Shown: positions 47,301 to 55,932, counted from the stretch's first letter. The stretch: 64,000 nucleotides of DNA from Streptomyces sp. ISL-96 (GCF_018614035.1 NZ_JAGGPA010000005.1:186001-250000), one strand, 5' to 3'. The notes: generated by a model not told the origin, from the letters alone. Made by a program: numbers and translations.

Positions 47301-48573
47301 CCTTCGGGCGGTAGAGGTCGGGCTCGCCGGCTGCCGGCTCCCCCACACGCACCAGCTCGACCGTCTTGCCGCCCAGTGACATCACGGCGTTGTACGAGAC
47401 CCAGCACAGGTCGGACGTCTTGGTGGTTGTGTTGTTGGGCGAGTCGCCGCCGACGTCCTTGGTGTCTTCCTTGCAGGTGCGGTAGCGGCGCTGGATATGG
47501 CCGGGGTCGTAGTCCCAGCCCTCACCGACCCAGGAGGCCTGAGGCGCGGATGTGGCGGTCTTGCCGTCGACCGCCTGAGAGTTGTAACCCAGCGCGATTT
47601 TCGGGGCGGGGCCGGCCGGGGCCGACGGCACGGTGATGGGGTACGACCAGGTGAAGGCACCGGAGGAACTCCCTGCCGCCCACTGGCCGTTGGAGATGAG
47701 CGGGGTGGCCTTGAAGGAGCCTCCCTCGCCCGCGCCCGAGTCCATCGCGGCGAGGACCGCCTTGTTCCCGCCAGTGGCGGCGGGCGTGACGTAGGCGGCT
47801 TGCATGACTCCGGAGCTCGTGTCCTGCGGCGCCACGACCGGGGACACACCGCCGTCCGCGGCCGTGTCCACCGTGGCTGTGATCGACTTGGCCGTCGGGT
47901 CGTTGACCGTCTCCAGCTCCTGATACTCCCGGCACGCCTCAACGGCGGGGGTCGTCAGGTAGCAATCGGGGAACTGGACGAAGCGAAGTCGGGAGGACCA
48001 GTCGGCACCGTAGAGATTCTGGTACGCCTGGTAATCGAGCTGGACGGCCACGGGAACCGCACCGGAGTCGGGCGCGGTCACTGTGAGCAGCGCGCCGTCG
48101 ACCCCCTGCGAGACCGGCTCCGCACGGTCGGCGATCGACACCTGCCAGGTCCCCGTCGGCGCTGCCACGTCGGGCGCCTGACCGAGCTTGACCGGCAGGC
48201 CGTCGGCGGGCTGGAGCGCCACAGGGGTTGCCGTTGTCGAGCCGGTGGTGAACGAAGCGGGCTGGACGGCGGCACTGAAGGTGACGTCGCCGGTGCCTGC
48301 CTTGGGCGGGGTGATGGTGTCCGCCGGGGCCTGGACCAGGTTCAGAGGGGCTTGAGTTCCGATGCGCCCGAGGCCGGTGTTGCTGCTCTTCTCGGGAACG
48401 AAGCGCCCCTTTGGCAGGCTTTCGAGGACCAACGCCTCACGCGGCACCTCGTCACGGGCGGGGTCCGGCGGCAGGGCTATCGCCTGGGCCGGGAAGATCA
48501 GAGCGAGCAGCACGGCGCAGGCCGGCACCGAAACGGCACGCAGGCGTCGGCGTACGGACGGCATAACTGGCAT
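41308..48573 (-). CDS. Exported RHS/YD-repeat polymorphic toxin with HINT domain
   Basis: A 2,421-residue protein. The ATG at 48573 has GGGGGGAC 5 nt upstream. Parts in order: Sec signal peptide (RRRLRAVSVPACAVLLALIF, to about residue 33); beta-rich N-terminal region including SYPITVPSAPAGPAPKIALG; YD/RHS repeats forming the shell; the RHS core end (ISADPVIDFADPLQMNGYAY to DPSGL at about 1979); a Thr/Pro linker and hydrophobic pre-toxin region; an intein-like HINT domain from Cys2174 (CEINSFVPGTLVLMGDG) to VLVHN2323; and a 98-residue toxin tail ending NPDGTYPLPAGW. HINT probably cleaves itself to free the toxin. The immunity gene follows directly. The toxin activity is not recognisable to me. 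Confidence 0.9.
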   Translation of the reverse strand: MPVMPSVRRRLRAVSVPACAVLLALIFPAQAIALPPDPARDEVPREALVLESLPKGRFVPEKSSNTGLGRIGTQAPLNLVQAPADTITPPKAGTGDVTFSAAVQPASFTTGSTTATPVALQPADGLPVKLGQAPDVAAPTGTWQVSIADRAEPVSQGVDGALLTVTAPDSGAVPVAVQLDYQAYQNLYGADWSSRLRFVQFPDCYLTTPAVEACREYQELETVNDPTAKSITATVDTAADGGVSPVVAPQDTSSGVMQAAYVTPAATGGNKAVLAAMDSGAGEGGSFKATPLISNGQWAAGSSSGAFTWSYPITVPSAPAGPAPKIALGYNSQAVDGKTATSAPQASWVGEGWDYDPGHIQRRYRTCKEDTKDVGGDSPNNTTTKTSDLCWVSYNAVMSLGGKTVELVRVGEPAAGEPDLYRPKDDDGTRVERKTGGTNGDNDGEHWEVTTTDGTTYFYGLNKIGGGHADTGSVFTVPVFGNHPGEPCHASTFAASRCNSDTPKQQAWQWGLDKVVDVHGNAMIVNWHQSTNYYAVNKKTETPEKYVRGGLPDSIEYGLRDDNLGGTPTAKVNFSLAQRCLQSATVCASENFDKTADPAAYRPWWDSPGSLNCKSGSKLCPAFPSFWNRLRLGKIETFAHRPGTTGLQRVDTYVLNHAFPRDWYDTSPGLWLNSITRYAYAPGATTGTLMTKSGVSFEKYVVGPNDPLKHLKDQQLPNLVPRTSTEKRPGFKRPRIGGVSTEHGGDIEVIYRGGCKVQPSVAPESNHGTCYPVRWSPDGEAKLPKLAWFNKYVADTVIETDKITGVSSRVVTKYKYADPAWGKSDDEFTKPELRTYSEWRGYQTVTTIKGNETKSAKSTDPETQSYAVTRYFRGAGGAVKDSTGKVTLLADDQDQFAGMVAESISYSGAGGTVLTRTLNTPWSEQTASRTRDGGAGALLAHRSGVKRTDAIQTVGSTSWQAVRSETEYDAAYGLPIQTQTAVVKPDGTGETLSDYSCTKTEYAHNTASHLIGLTKAVRTTATSCDGYAAADPATQLISATRTLYDGLAYGAAPVKGLATSVADTNGEGTSYAVITSMQYDPLGRIRKVTKPLVGTTETQYTPGDTGGPVTAIKTINPKGHSNTTTFDPGRGLPLTIADANGRTARNEYDAFGRLVKGWSPARSSGTQPADVIISYQMADASPTVNRPSAVTVQTLKDDGGYAKQVTIYDGLMRPVQTQSQAHGPGRIITDTRYNDHGQAWEQTSGYLAKGEPAMALFKRQSDSLVPSLTRTFFDGLERPVRVATYHGTKFLHNDTTTHGDTTTYVRPAGVTQPATKTYTDALGRVTKILHYTNTGSSLSRATSYDYDARGNRNKITDPAGNVWSFVHDARRRVVSSTDPDTGSTTTGYDAADRVTSVTDPVRGSVYSSYDVLSRVTAVREGSPTSAPVKEFTYDTLPAALGLPVASIRHDASGDYVNRVTGYDIGYRPTGSETVIPANTMTTGVSGTYAYSHTYTPTGKPLTTTLPAKGGLAAEKIVTRYNEDGLPQSTSGDTWYTADVTYSAYGEAMRTVSGPQPYRVWTTNFLHDNTGQLRRTVVDRETANSHRVGDARYSYDNAGKITSFGQKLTDGSLSTNDNQCFTYDAMGELVHAWTSNVASSAGGAACKSQDGSSWGYRTDGLAVRGPVAEAPNAVADTAAPDAALTASLNGAAPLAGTVSGGTTGYWDSYTFDVIGNRAGLTIHNPADSTKDISHSYAYGRTVAGNGTAPPAKTQPHTLAYVTSTPSGSGSVYTNDSAGNTEVRDLPAATQRLTWTRDNKLATITDDGVTTKYVYDAAGNRLLENTPSGSVLYLGETELTTAAGKITRATRAYSHPGAPMVLRSTTNGAATGHKLDVLISDHLGTATTVIGMGATQPVARRAFKPYGEIRGTKTSWPNTRTYLGVGIDDPSGLTHIGAREYDQAAGRFISADPVIDFADPLQMNGYAYSNNSPISSSDPSGLFCDGCGMDEGSAWTPDHGPGCTTQGCYDTDGDYLYNPNTSSTTTTSTTTTSPKPATPAQTVNIKTDGKGVTWVAGMRLPSAQELAARFPFAKTEEARLKQWAQGKCYLPEDQGSSFCGAAEQLGLVSYEQSASQKVVTAIIVGVVGPDVEAWQGCLGSPNLSDCGAAALDVPIFKVLKGLKVTHKVIDKIDDMCEINSFVPGTLVLMGDGTTKPIEDVKAGDKVLATDPETGRTRIREVTATREDTAQKDLVRVKVDTDGESGGETAEITTTAGHPFWVPELGEWLDSTDLIAGQSLSTGTGSQVRISAVTRESRPATVHNFTVAELHTYYVLAGSTPVLVHNSTPCPTAINLGSRPSGVGDDWVGRGADNGKGIVWQKPGSTGNADMVRVMDSTGRYPDGYVRFHNKSGQPIGLDGKPGSKADTHIPMNPDGTYPLPAGW

Positions 48574-49048
48574 GGAGAGTCCCCCCGGACGCTGGAACGG
48601 AGCCTGGGCGGAGCTCAAATGAACCCAGATCGGAAAACAGCGCGATTCTGCGGGGGTGTGCCGCTGTAAAGCGAGAGTAAACGTGATCAAGTGACAATGA
48701 TCACGACATGTAGCGTCACAATTACCGCCTGCGGTCCCTTATTCCCGTCAAGACGTATCCAGGCTCCCCATATCCGGTGTTCTCATGTCGGAGTTCCGGA
48801 ATGACTCATCGTGGCGCAATCGGCGTCTAATTGCCCGTCACTTCAGCGTGCTTGGGCGCGACTTGGCCGCATTTGGTGGCGGGACGCGTCTCGCTCATCA
48901 CCGCCGTCCGGCAGTTCGGTCCGACCGACCACGCGGGGGCTCCGTCCCGGCTGTTCCGCCCTTCCCCAGAGCAGAAGCGTGACGGCTTCCGTCGCGTGAG
49001 TCATGATCTGGTCGCATTGTCAGCTGGTGGGGGGAAGGAATCGTGCTC
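48574..49048. promoter_or_regulatory. Divergent regulatory region between the RHS gene and the secreted FG-GAP gene
   Basis: A 475-bp AT-richer region. It contains the inverted repeat GTGATCA-N8-TGATCAC at 48683-48704, about 110 bp upstream of the RHS start. No gene is seen in it. Both genes may share control from here. Confidence 0.5.
48683..48704. promoter_or_regulatory. Candidate operator, 7-bp inverted repeat
   Basis: GTGATCA (48683-48689) and TGATCAC (48698-48704), spacing 8, in an AT-rich context. Half-site length and spacing suit a dimeric HTH regulator. Confidence 0.45.
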
Positions 49049-52000
49049 ATGACGAGCAGATGGCGCCGGATGCCCGGACGCCGGTCGCTCGCGGCTGTCG
49101 CGGCGGCCGTTGTAGTGGCCTCCGGACTGACGTACGCGGGACTGACCGAGTCACGGGACACCGAGGAGTCGGCGAAGCCGCGCGCCGCGCAGCCGCGTAC
49201 TCCGCTGAACGAGGCGGATGCCGCGGTACGTGCGGCCAAGAAGCGGAAGCCGGTGGAGGCGACCGCGCTGCGGACGGCGTACTCCACGACGTGGGCCCAG
49301 CCGGACGGCTCACTGATGCGGCGTATCCACTCAAGTCCGATACGAGCCAAGACCGACGGCGTCTGGAAGGCCATCGACAGCGACCTGAAGCGGGTGGACG
49401 GCGGCTGGTCCCCCAAGTCCACGAACACCGCGATGGTGTTCTCCGACGGTGCCAAGAAGGCCGGTGCCAAGCGCGCGTCCCGCAGCTCCGTACGGAACGT
49501 CTCGCTGCTGCCGGGGGCCATCGTGCCAGGCACCGGTAACACGCTCGCCACGATCACCGTAGACGGCCACGACATAGTCCTGACCTGGCCGGAAACCATT
49601 CCCACACCCATTATTGACGGGCCTCGCGCGCTGTATCCGGAGATCCTGCCGGGTGCAGATCTTGTCCTGACCGCGGACGACAACGGTTTCGCCCAGCTGC
49701 TCGTCGTGAAGACCCGGGCGGCGGCCGCCGATCCGCGAGTGGCCCGGCTGGCCTACGGGCTGTCCTCTCCCGACCTCAGCTTCTCCCTGGACCCGGTGTC
49801 CGGGATCGTCAGCGCGCAGGACGAGGGCGGCAACGACGTGGCCGAATCGCCCACTCCCCTGATGTGGGACAACGCGGGCACCTCGGCGCTCACGGACGGG
49901 CAGGCCGGCGACGGTGCCACCTTGCCTCCCGAGGTCCTGCCCTCCGAATCGGCCGGCCTGGAACCGCCGGAGCCCGACGAGCAGGAGACCGCGACTCCCG
50001 AACCCACGGACTCAGTCCAGGACGGGGACGTGGACGACCCGTTCAACGAGGTGCTCACCGAGGCCACCGACGAGGCGCCGGATCCCTCGGCCACCGAACC
50101 GGCGTCGACGAATCCGCCCGTACCGGCTGAGCCGACACCGGAACCGTCGCAGACCGGCGCCGCCGCCACCCTCTCGCTGCCCGCCCTCAACGGGCCCCAG
50201 CCGGACTCGCACGGCTCACTCGTCGAAGCACACCTGGATGCCGGTGACTGGGTGCTCATCCCGGATCAGGAGTTCCTCGCCGACCCGGACACGGTCTATC
50301 CCGTCTTCATCGACCCCTCGGTCAGCAAGCACACAAACGACTGGACGACGGCGTACAGCAGGCACCCGAACGCGAAGTTCTACAACGGCAAGAACTTCAA
50401 CAAGGGCGGCACGCACGAGGCCCGCGTCGGCTTCGAGTCCGACACCTGGGGCACCTCGCGTTCGTTCTTCACGATCGACTGGGACGACGATCTCGCGGGC
50501 GCGACCGTGAGCAAGGCCAAGCTGACGGCCCTGAACACCTACTCATGGTCCTGTCAGAAGCGCAGCATGTCCGTGCACCTCACGGGCACGATCAACTCCA
50601 AGACGAACTGGAAGAACGCGCCGTCGATGTCCGACGGCAACAAAATCGGCAGGGACAGCTTCGCGTACGGCTGGAAGAGCAGCTGCGGAGACGACTACGT
50701 CTCCTTCGACGTCAAGTCCACGGCCCAGCGCGCCGTCAGCAAAGGCTGGCCGACGATGACCATCGGCTTCAAGGCGACCGACGAGGACTCCCAGTACTCC
50801 TGGAAGAAGTTCCAGGCCAACGGCGGCAGCGACCCATATGTGGACCTCAGTTACAACCGTAAGCCCAACGCTCCCACCGGCCTGGACCTCGACCCGGAGC
50901 TGAGCTGCGACACGACCTATCCCTACACCACTCTCGGCGCCTCCTCATTCACCCTGTGGGCCAGTGCGAGCGACAGGGACGGCAACCTCGCGTCCGTCAA
51001 CTTCGACCTGAGGCCCAGCAAGGGCGGCGCCAACATGCTCGGCTCCCGGAGCAAGGTGTCCGTAGGAAGCCAGAGCGATTCCGCACGAGTCCACAGCGAA
51101 CCGTTCCTTACCGGCGGGACCTCCACGAGCAGCCTCAAACTCGTCAACGGTGTGACGTACTCCTGGCGGGCCAAGTCGGTGGACAAGTTCGGCGCTTCCT
51201 CGTCCTATTCCCCCTCGAAGCTACCGTGCCGGTTCGTCTTCGACTCCTCGGTGCCGTCGCCGCCCAAGGTGAAGTCGGAGCAATTCCCGGACGCGGACGC
51301 GTCGGACGACGGCTTCAACAACGACAGCGAGGACTCGACCTGGAGCACGGTCAAGTTCGGGACCGCCGGCTCGTTCACCTTCAAGGCGGCCCAGACGGAC
51401 GTCGTCGAGTTCAAGTACGGCTTCAACCAGGGCTCCCCCACCTTCTCGGTGCCCCGCGCGGCCAACGCGCCCACCTGGTGGGGAACCACGGTGGACAACA
51501 TCAAGCCGCCGCTGGCCGGACCCAACGTGCTCTACGTATGGGCCGTGGACGGAGCACAACACCAGTCCGCCCCCACGAAGTACCTCTTCTACGTGACCCC
51601 ACGGGACAAGGCGGACGAGCCCGGTGACTTCACCGGGGACGACCTGCCCGACATGTTCATCGTGGACGGCAACGGCAACCTGCGGATGTACCCGGCCGAG
51701 GCGACCCCTGCCAATCTCGCCAAGGGAACCGGAGACATCGCGGCTTCCATGTCCGGCGCCTATCGCGGAAACCCCGCGAAGGACCCGAACGGGAGCGACG
51801 ACGTGCCGGTCTACGCCTCGCCACCCTCGGCGTACTGGAACGGCTCGCTGATCACCCACCAGAGCGACGTCTACGGCGGTGACGGTCTGCTGGACCTCGT
51901 GGCACGCGTGAAGGGCCAGCTCTGGGTGTATCCGGGTGACGGCTACGGCGCGGTCAACATCGACAAGCGGCAGCAGATCCTGCTTCCGTCGAACGCGCCC

Positions 52001-52549
52001 GACCCGGCCGGCTACAGCCAGCTCGTTTCGTCCGGAGACGCGACGGGGGACGGCAAGGCCGACTTCCTGGTGACATCCGGAGCCGAGCTCTGGGCGCTGA
52101 TCGGGTACAACGGCGCCACCATCGAGAAGGCCGTGCGACTCTCCTCCTCGGCATGGGAACCACGGGACATCGTCTCCGTCATGGACATCACGGGCGACGG
52201 AGTCACCGACCTCGTCTACCGCAGCGACGAGACATCGCGGCTGTACCTCCGCACCGGCAAGCCCGCCGCAGGCGGCGGGACCGACCTGGCCTCCCTCGGA
52301 TCGGGAGCGGCTTCGGCGGGCGGCAGCGACCTGGTCTACGGCGCCAGTGGCTGGCACACCAGTAATGTCCGGCTCCTGCTCGGCACGCCCGACGTGAACG
52401 GCGACGGCATCCCGGACATCTGGACGATCAAGGCCGACGGCGCGGTGCGCTTCTACGCCGGCACCAGGGGCGAGATGGCGCACGGCGGCGTGCAGATCCT
52501 CAGCGTCGGCAACGGAGTCGGCTGGAAGAACAAGCAAGCCATCGGCTGA
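49049..52549 (+). CDS. Large secreted protein with DNRLRE-type and FG-GAP/VCBS repeats
   Basis: A 1,166-residue exported protein, start ATG 49049 with GGAAGGAA 8 nt upstream (a GTG at 49043 is too close). A signal peptide (to about residue 35) is followed by a region typical of actinobacterial RHS partners (TAYSTTWAQPDGSLMRRIHS, IRAKTDGVWKAIDSDL), an acidic Pro/Thr/Glu linker, a DNRLRE-like beta domain (VYPVFIDPSVSKHTNDWTTA to SDPYVDLSYNRKPNAP), Ig/FN3-like domains, and C-terminal FG-GAP repeats with Ca-binding-like loops (DFTGDDLPDMFIVDGNGNLR, DATGDGKADFLVTSG, DITGDGVTDLVYRS, DVNGDGIPDIWTI). Divergent from the RHS toxin gene. Proteins of this build often sit beside RHS genes; a role in wall attachment or toxin presentation is inference. 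Confidence 0.82.
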   Translation: MTSRWRRMPGRRSLAAVAAAVVVASGLTYAGLTESRDTEESAKPRAAQPRTPLNEADAAVRAAKKRKPVEATALRTAYSTTWAQPDGSLMRRIHSSPIRAKTDGVWKAIDSDLKRVDGGWSPKSTNTAMVFSDGAKKAGAKRASRSSVRNVSLLPGAIVPGTGNTLATITVDGHDIVLTWPETIPTPIIDGPRALYPEILPGADLVLTADDNGFAQLLVVKTRAAAADPRVARLAYGLSSPDLSFSLDPVSGIVSAQDEGGNDVAESPTPLMWDNAGTSALTDGQAGDGATLPPEVLPSESAGLEPPEPDEQETATPEPTDSVQDGDVDDPFNEVLTEATDEAPDPSATEPASTNPPVPAEPTPEPSQTGAAATLSLPALNGPQPDSHGSLVEAHLDAGDWVLIPDQEFLADPDTVYPVFIDPSVSKHTNDWTTAYSRHPNAKFYNGKNFNKGGTHEARVGFESDTWGTSRSFFTIDWDDDLAGATVSKAKLTALNTYSWSCQKRSMSVHLTGTINSKTNWKNAPSMSDGNKIGRDSFAYGWKSSCGDDYVSFDVKSTAQRAVSKGWPTMTIGFKATDEDSQYSWKKFQANGGSDPYVDLSYNRKPNAPTGLDLDPELSCDTTYPYTTLGASSFTLWASASDRDGNLASVNFDLRPSKGGANMLGSRSKVSVGSQSDSARVHSEPFLTGGTSTSSLKLVNGVTYSWRAKSVDKFGASSSYSPSKLPCRFVFDSSVPSPPKVKSEQFPDADASDDGFNNDSEDSTWSTVKFGTAGSFTFKAAQTDVVEFKYGFNQGSPTFSVPRAANAPTWWGTTVDNIKPPLAGPNVLYVWAVDGAQHQSAPTKYLFYVTPRDKADEPGDFTGDDLPDMFIVDGNGNLRMYPAEATPANLAKGTGDIAASMSGAYRGNPAKDPNGSDDVPVYASPPSAYWNGSLITHQSDVYGGDGLLDLVARVKGQLWVYPGDGYGAVNIDKRQQILLPSNAPDPAGYSQLVSSGDATGDGKADFLVTSGAELWALIGYNGATIEKAVRLSSSAWEPRDIVSVMDITGDGVTDLVYRSDETSRLYLRTGKPAAGGGTDLASLGSGAASAGGSDLVYGASGWHTSNVRLLLGTPDVNGDGIPDIWTIKADGAVRFYAGTRGEMAHGGVQILSVGNGVGWKNKQAIG

Positions 52550-52607
52550 GTCATCAGCGGGACGACGCGGTCGGCATGACGGTTGCGCGGGCGTCGCCAC
52601 ACGTGCA

Positions 52608-52639
52608 GACGCTCGGCTGGGATGTCCAGGCCGAGCGTC
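52608..52639. terminator. Terminator between convergent FG-GAP and dctA genes
   Basis: GACGCTCGGC (52608-52617) and GCCGAGCGTC (52630-52639), a 10-bp stem extended outward with mismatches (ACGTGC/TTGCGT). Confidence 0.7.
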
Positions 52640-52691
52640 TTGCGTGGCGGCGCTCTTCGCCGCCGTGTGTTCGTTCGCCGCGCGCGGGCGG

Positions 52692-54071
52692 TCAGACAGT
52701 CGCCGCCGTCTTGTTGACGTCCCGGGGCTCGGGGAGTGCCTCTGCTTCCCCCGCGTCGGCGGAGGTGTCGTCGAGGAGGGTTTTCTCGTCGAAGGGGGCC
52801 AGGCCTGCCAGCACCTGGTCGACGCGGGTCTTGTCGATCTCCTTCGTCCACGTGCCGATCAGTACCGTCGCCACCGCGTTGCCCGCGAAGTTCGTCAGGG
52901 CGCGCGCCTCGCTCATGAAGCGGTCGATGCCGACGATCAGGCCGACGCCGTCGACCAGTTCCGGGCGGTGCGACTGCAGGCCGCCGGCCAGGGTCGCGAG
53001 GCCGGCTCCGCTGACGCCCGCCGCGCCCTTCGACGCGACGAGGAGGAAGAGGAGGAGCGGGATCTGCTCCCCGAGCGACATCGGGTCGCCCATGGCGTCG
53101 GCGATGAACAGCGAGGCCATGGTCATGTAGATCATGGTGCCGTCGAGGTTGAAGGAGTAGCCGGTCGGAACCGTGATGCCGACGACCGGCTTGCTGATGC
53201 CCAGGTGTTCCATCTTCGCGATGAGCCGCGGGAGGGCGGACTCGGAGGAGGAGGTGGACAGGATCAGCAGGAACTCACGGCCCAAGTACTTGAAGAGCGT
53301 GAGGATGTTGAGGCCCGCGATGACGCGCAGCAGCGCGGCGAGCACGATGAAGACGAAGAGGAAGCACGTGACGTAGAAGCCCAGCATCAGTACGGCGAGG
53401 CTCTTCAGGGCGTCGAGACCGGCCGAGCCGGTGACGGCCGCGATCGCGCCGAAGGCACCGATCGGCGCCGCCCACATCACCATGGCCAGGATGCGGAAGA
53501 CGAGCCGCTGGATGTGCTCGACACCACGGAGCACGGGCTGGCCGGCCTTGCCCATGGCCTGGAGCGCGAAGCCGGCGAGCAGCGCCACCAGGAGGGTCTG
53601 AAGGACCTCACCCGTGGTGAAGGCGGAAACGAACGTGGTCGGGATGATTCCGAGCAGGAACTCGACCGTGTCCTTGGCCTCGGCCGCGACCTGGCCCTGG
53701 CCCGCCTCCTTGACCGCGTCGGTCACCGCGAGGCTGTCACCGGGGTGCAGCACGTTGCCGACGAGCAGACCGATGGAGAGGGCGACGAGCGACATCACCG
53801 TGAAGTAGCCGAGTGCGATGCCACCGACCGCACCCACCTTGGCGGCCTTACGGACCGAGCCGATGCCCAGCACGATCGTGCAGAAGATGATCGGCGAAAT
53901 CATCATCTTGATGAGATTGACGAAGCCGGTGCCGAGTGGCTTGAGTTCGACGGCCACACCGGGGGCTGCGAAGCCCACCACGATGCCGAGAAACACGGCG
54001 GCGATGACTGCGATGTACAGGTAGTGCGTACGGTCCCGCCTTGCGGCTGCTGTGCCTGCTGTGCCTGCCAC
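52692..54071 (-). CDS. dctA: C4-dicarboxylate/proton (sodium) symporter, DctA type
   Basis: A 459-residue member of the dicarboxylate/amino-acid:cation symporter family. About eight membrane helices and two hairpins are expected; visible family segments are FVNLIKMMISPIIFCTIVLGIGS, the Ser-rich hairpin LILSTSSSESALPRLIAKME, GYSFNLDGTMIYMTMASLFIA, and the second hairpin VASKGAAGVSGAGLATLAGGL. The C-terminal cytoplasmic tail (EIDKTRVDQVLAGLAPFDEK) is the part duplicated in the chimeric gene at 34977. GAGGAGG lies 5 nt before the GTG at 54071. The divergent DcuS/DcuR-like pair across 141 bp is the probable regulator. Confidence 0.94.
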   Translation of the reverse strand: MAGTAGTAAARRDRTHYLYIAVIAAVFLGIVVGFAAPGVAVELKPLGTGFVNLIKMMISPIIFCTIVLGIGSVRKAAKVGAVGGIALGYFTVMSLVALSIGLLVGNVLHPGDSLAVTDAVKEAGQGQVAAEAKDTVEFLLGIIPTTFVSAFTTGEVLQTLLVALLAGFALQAMGKAGQPVLRGVEHIQRLVFRILAMVMWAAPIGAFGAIAAVTGSAGLDALKSLAVLMLGFYVTCFLFVFIVLAALLRVIAGLNILTLFKYLGREFLLILSTSSSESALPRLIAKMEHLGISKPVVGITVPTGYSFNLDGTMIYMTMASLFIADAMGDPMSLGEQIPLLLFLLVASKGAAGVSGAGLATLAGGLQSHRPELVDGVGLIVGIDRFMSEARALTNFAGNAVATVLIGTWTKEIDKTRVDQVLAGLAPFDEKTLLDDTSADAGEAEALPEPRDVNKTAATV

Positions 54072-54212
54072 GGGGGCCTCCTCGGAATTGTCCTGCGATA
54101 CCCACGTCCCGATGGGTCCCGGCGACTATCCATCACCCCTGTGACACCCGTCACCGTTACGTGCTTTACGTTCACAGGTCTTCGGCCAGACGGCCTCAGG
54201 CACACTTGCGGC

Positions 54213-55826
54213 ATGCGCATTCCCCGCCCCCGCAGCCTGGCCGGCCAGCTCTTCGCGATGCAGGTCGTCCTGGTGGCGGCGATTGTCGCGGGGTGCGCGG
54301 TCTTCGCGTACGTCTCGGACCGGTCCCAGGCCGAGGAGACCGCACGGCGGCAGGTCTTCGCGACCGCAACCGCGGTGGCGAAGTCCCCGGCGGTCGTCGA
54401 AGCGGCCCGCTCCGACGACCCGACGGCCGTCCTCCAGCCGTACACGGAGGCCCTGCGCAAGGAGACCGGCGTCAGCTTCGTCGTGGTCATGGCGCCTGAC
54501 GGGACCCGCTGGACGCATCCGGAGCCGGCCGAGATCGGCAAGACATTCCGGGGACATACGGAGCCCGCGCTGCAGGGCCGCACCTTCCACGAGACGTACA
54601 CAGGGGTCCTGGGGCGCTCGGTTCGGGTGGTGGCACCGGTGCGGGACGGCGAGAAGATCGTCGGGCTCGTCAGCGCGGGCATCACCATCGACACGATCAG
54701 CGCGCAGATACGGCAGCAGCTGGCGGCGCTGCTCGTCGTAGCGGCGGGCGCGCTCGCCCTGGGAGGTCTGGGTACGTACGTCATCAACGCCCGGCTCCGG
54801 CGGCACACCCACGGCATGAACGCCGGCGAGCTCCGCCGCATGCACGACTACCACGAGGCCGCGCTGCACGCCGTACGGGAAGGGCTGCTGATGCTCGACG
54901 GGCACCAGCGCATCGCGCTGATCAACGACGGCGGCCGCGAACTGCTCGGCGTCGGGCCGGACGCGGTCGGCCGCCCGGTGGCCGAAATGGACCTGCCGGG
55001 CCCGCTGACGGCGGCGCTGCTCGCCTCCGGGCCGCGCGTCGACGAGGTGCATCTGACGGCGGACCGGGTGATCGTCGTCAATAGCCGGCCGGTCACGGGC
55101 GGCGAGCAGCGCGGTACGGTCGTGACCCTCCGCGACCACACCGAGCTCCAGGCCCTGTCCGGGGAGCTGGACTCGGAGCGGGGCTTCACGCAGGCGCTGC
55201 GCTCGCAGGCCCACGAGGCGGCGAACCGCCTGCACACCGTCGTCTCCCTCATCGAGCTGGGGCGGGCCGACGAGGCGGTGGAGTTCGCCACGGCGGAACT
55301 CGAACTGGCCCAGGCCCTCACCGACAAGGTCGTGGGCGCGGTGGGAGAGCCGGTGCTGGCGGCGTTGCTGCTGGGGAAGGCGGCGCAGGCGAACGAGCGG
55401 GGCGTGGCGCTCGTACTGGACGAGGACAGCCGGATCGACGACGGGCTGCTGCCGCGCGCCCTGCCGGCCCGGGACCTGGTGACGATTCTCGGCAACCTGA
55501 TCGACAACGCGGTGGACGCGGCGCAGGGCAGCGACGGTGCGCGGGTCACGGTGACGGCCCGCACGGACCAGGGCTCCGAGCTGCTGCTGCGCGTCGCGGA
55601 CACCGGGCCGGGGGTGGCCCCCGCGTCGGCGGAGGCGGTGTTCGCCCGCGGCTGGTCGACGAAGAGCGCGGGGCGCGGGCTGGGCCTGGCGCTGGTCCGG
55701 CAGGCGGTGCACCGGGCGGACGGCACGATAGCGCTGACCGATGCGGGTGGCGGCGGGGCGGAGTTCACGGTACGGCTGCCGTTGCGCGCGGAAGCGGAAG
55801 CGGCGAAGGAGAAGGTGCGGCCATGA
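54213..55826 (+). CDS. Sensor histidine kinase, DcuS/CitA family
   Basis: A 537-residue kinase with two membrane helices (about residues 13-33 and 175-200) bracketing an extracytoplasmic PAS-like sensor (VSFVVVMAPDGTRWTHPEPAEIGKTFRGH, a typical citrate/C4-dicarboxylate sensor segment). A cytoplasmic PAS domain follows (VREGLLMLDGHQRIALINDGG), then the SpoOB-type H-box with His334 in RSQAHEAANRLHTVVSLIELG, and the ATPase domain (ILGNLIDNAVDAA N-box, ADTGPGV G1, GRGLGLALV G2). The divergent dctA gene suggests that it senses external C4-dicarboxylates. The ATG at 54213 begins MRIPRPRSLAGQLFAMQ. Confidence 0.92.
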   Translation: MRIPRPRSLAGQLFAMQVVLVAAIVAGCAVFAYVSDRSQAEETARRQVFATATAVAKSPAVVEAARSDDPTAVLQPYTEALRKETGVSFVVVMAPDGTRWTHPEPAEIGKTFRGHTEPALQGRTFHETYTGVLGRSVRVVAPVRDGEKIVGLVSAGITIDTISAQIRQQLAALLVVAAGALALGGLGTYVINARLRRHTHGMNAGELRRMHDYHEAALHAVREGLLMLDGHQRIALINDGGRELLGVGPDAVGRPVAEMDLPGPLTAALLASGPRVDEVHLTADRVIVVNSRPVTGGEQRGTVVTLRDHTELQALSGELDSERGFTQALRSQAHEAANRLHTVVSLIELGRADEAVEFATAELELAQALTDKVVGAVGEPVLAALLLGKAAQANERGVALVLDEDSRIDDGLLPRALPARDLVTILGNLIDNAVDAAQGSDGARVTVTARTDQGSELLLRVADTGPGVAPASAEAVFARGWSTKSAGRGLGLALVRQAVHRADGTIALTDAGGGGAEFTVRLPLRAEAEAAKEKVRP

Positions 55827-55932
55827 GCGGGCGAACCTCCCCGACGGCCTCCTCTGGCCCCCCTCCGGCGATTGAGGAGCGGGGTCTGCGGCGGAGCCCC
55901 CGTTCGTGGCCGCGCCGGCCCTGGAGACGCGC

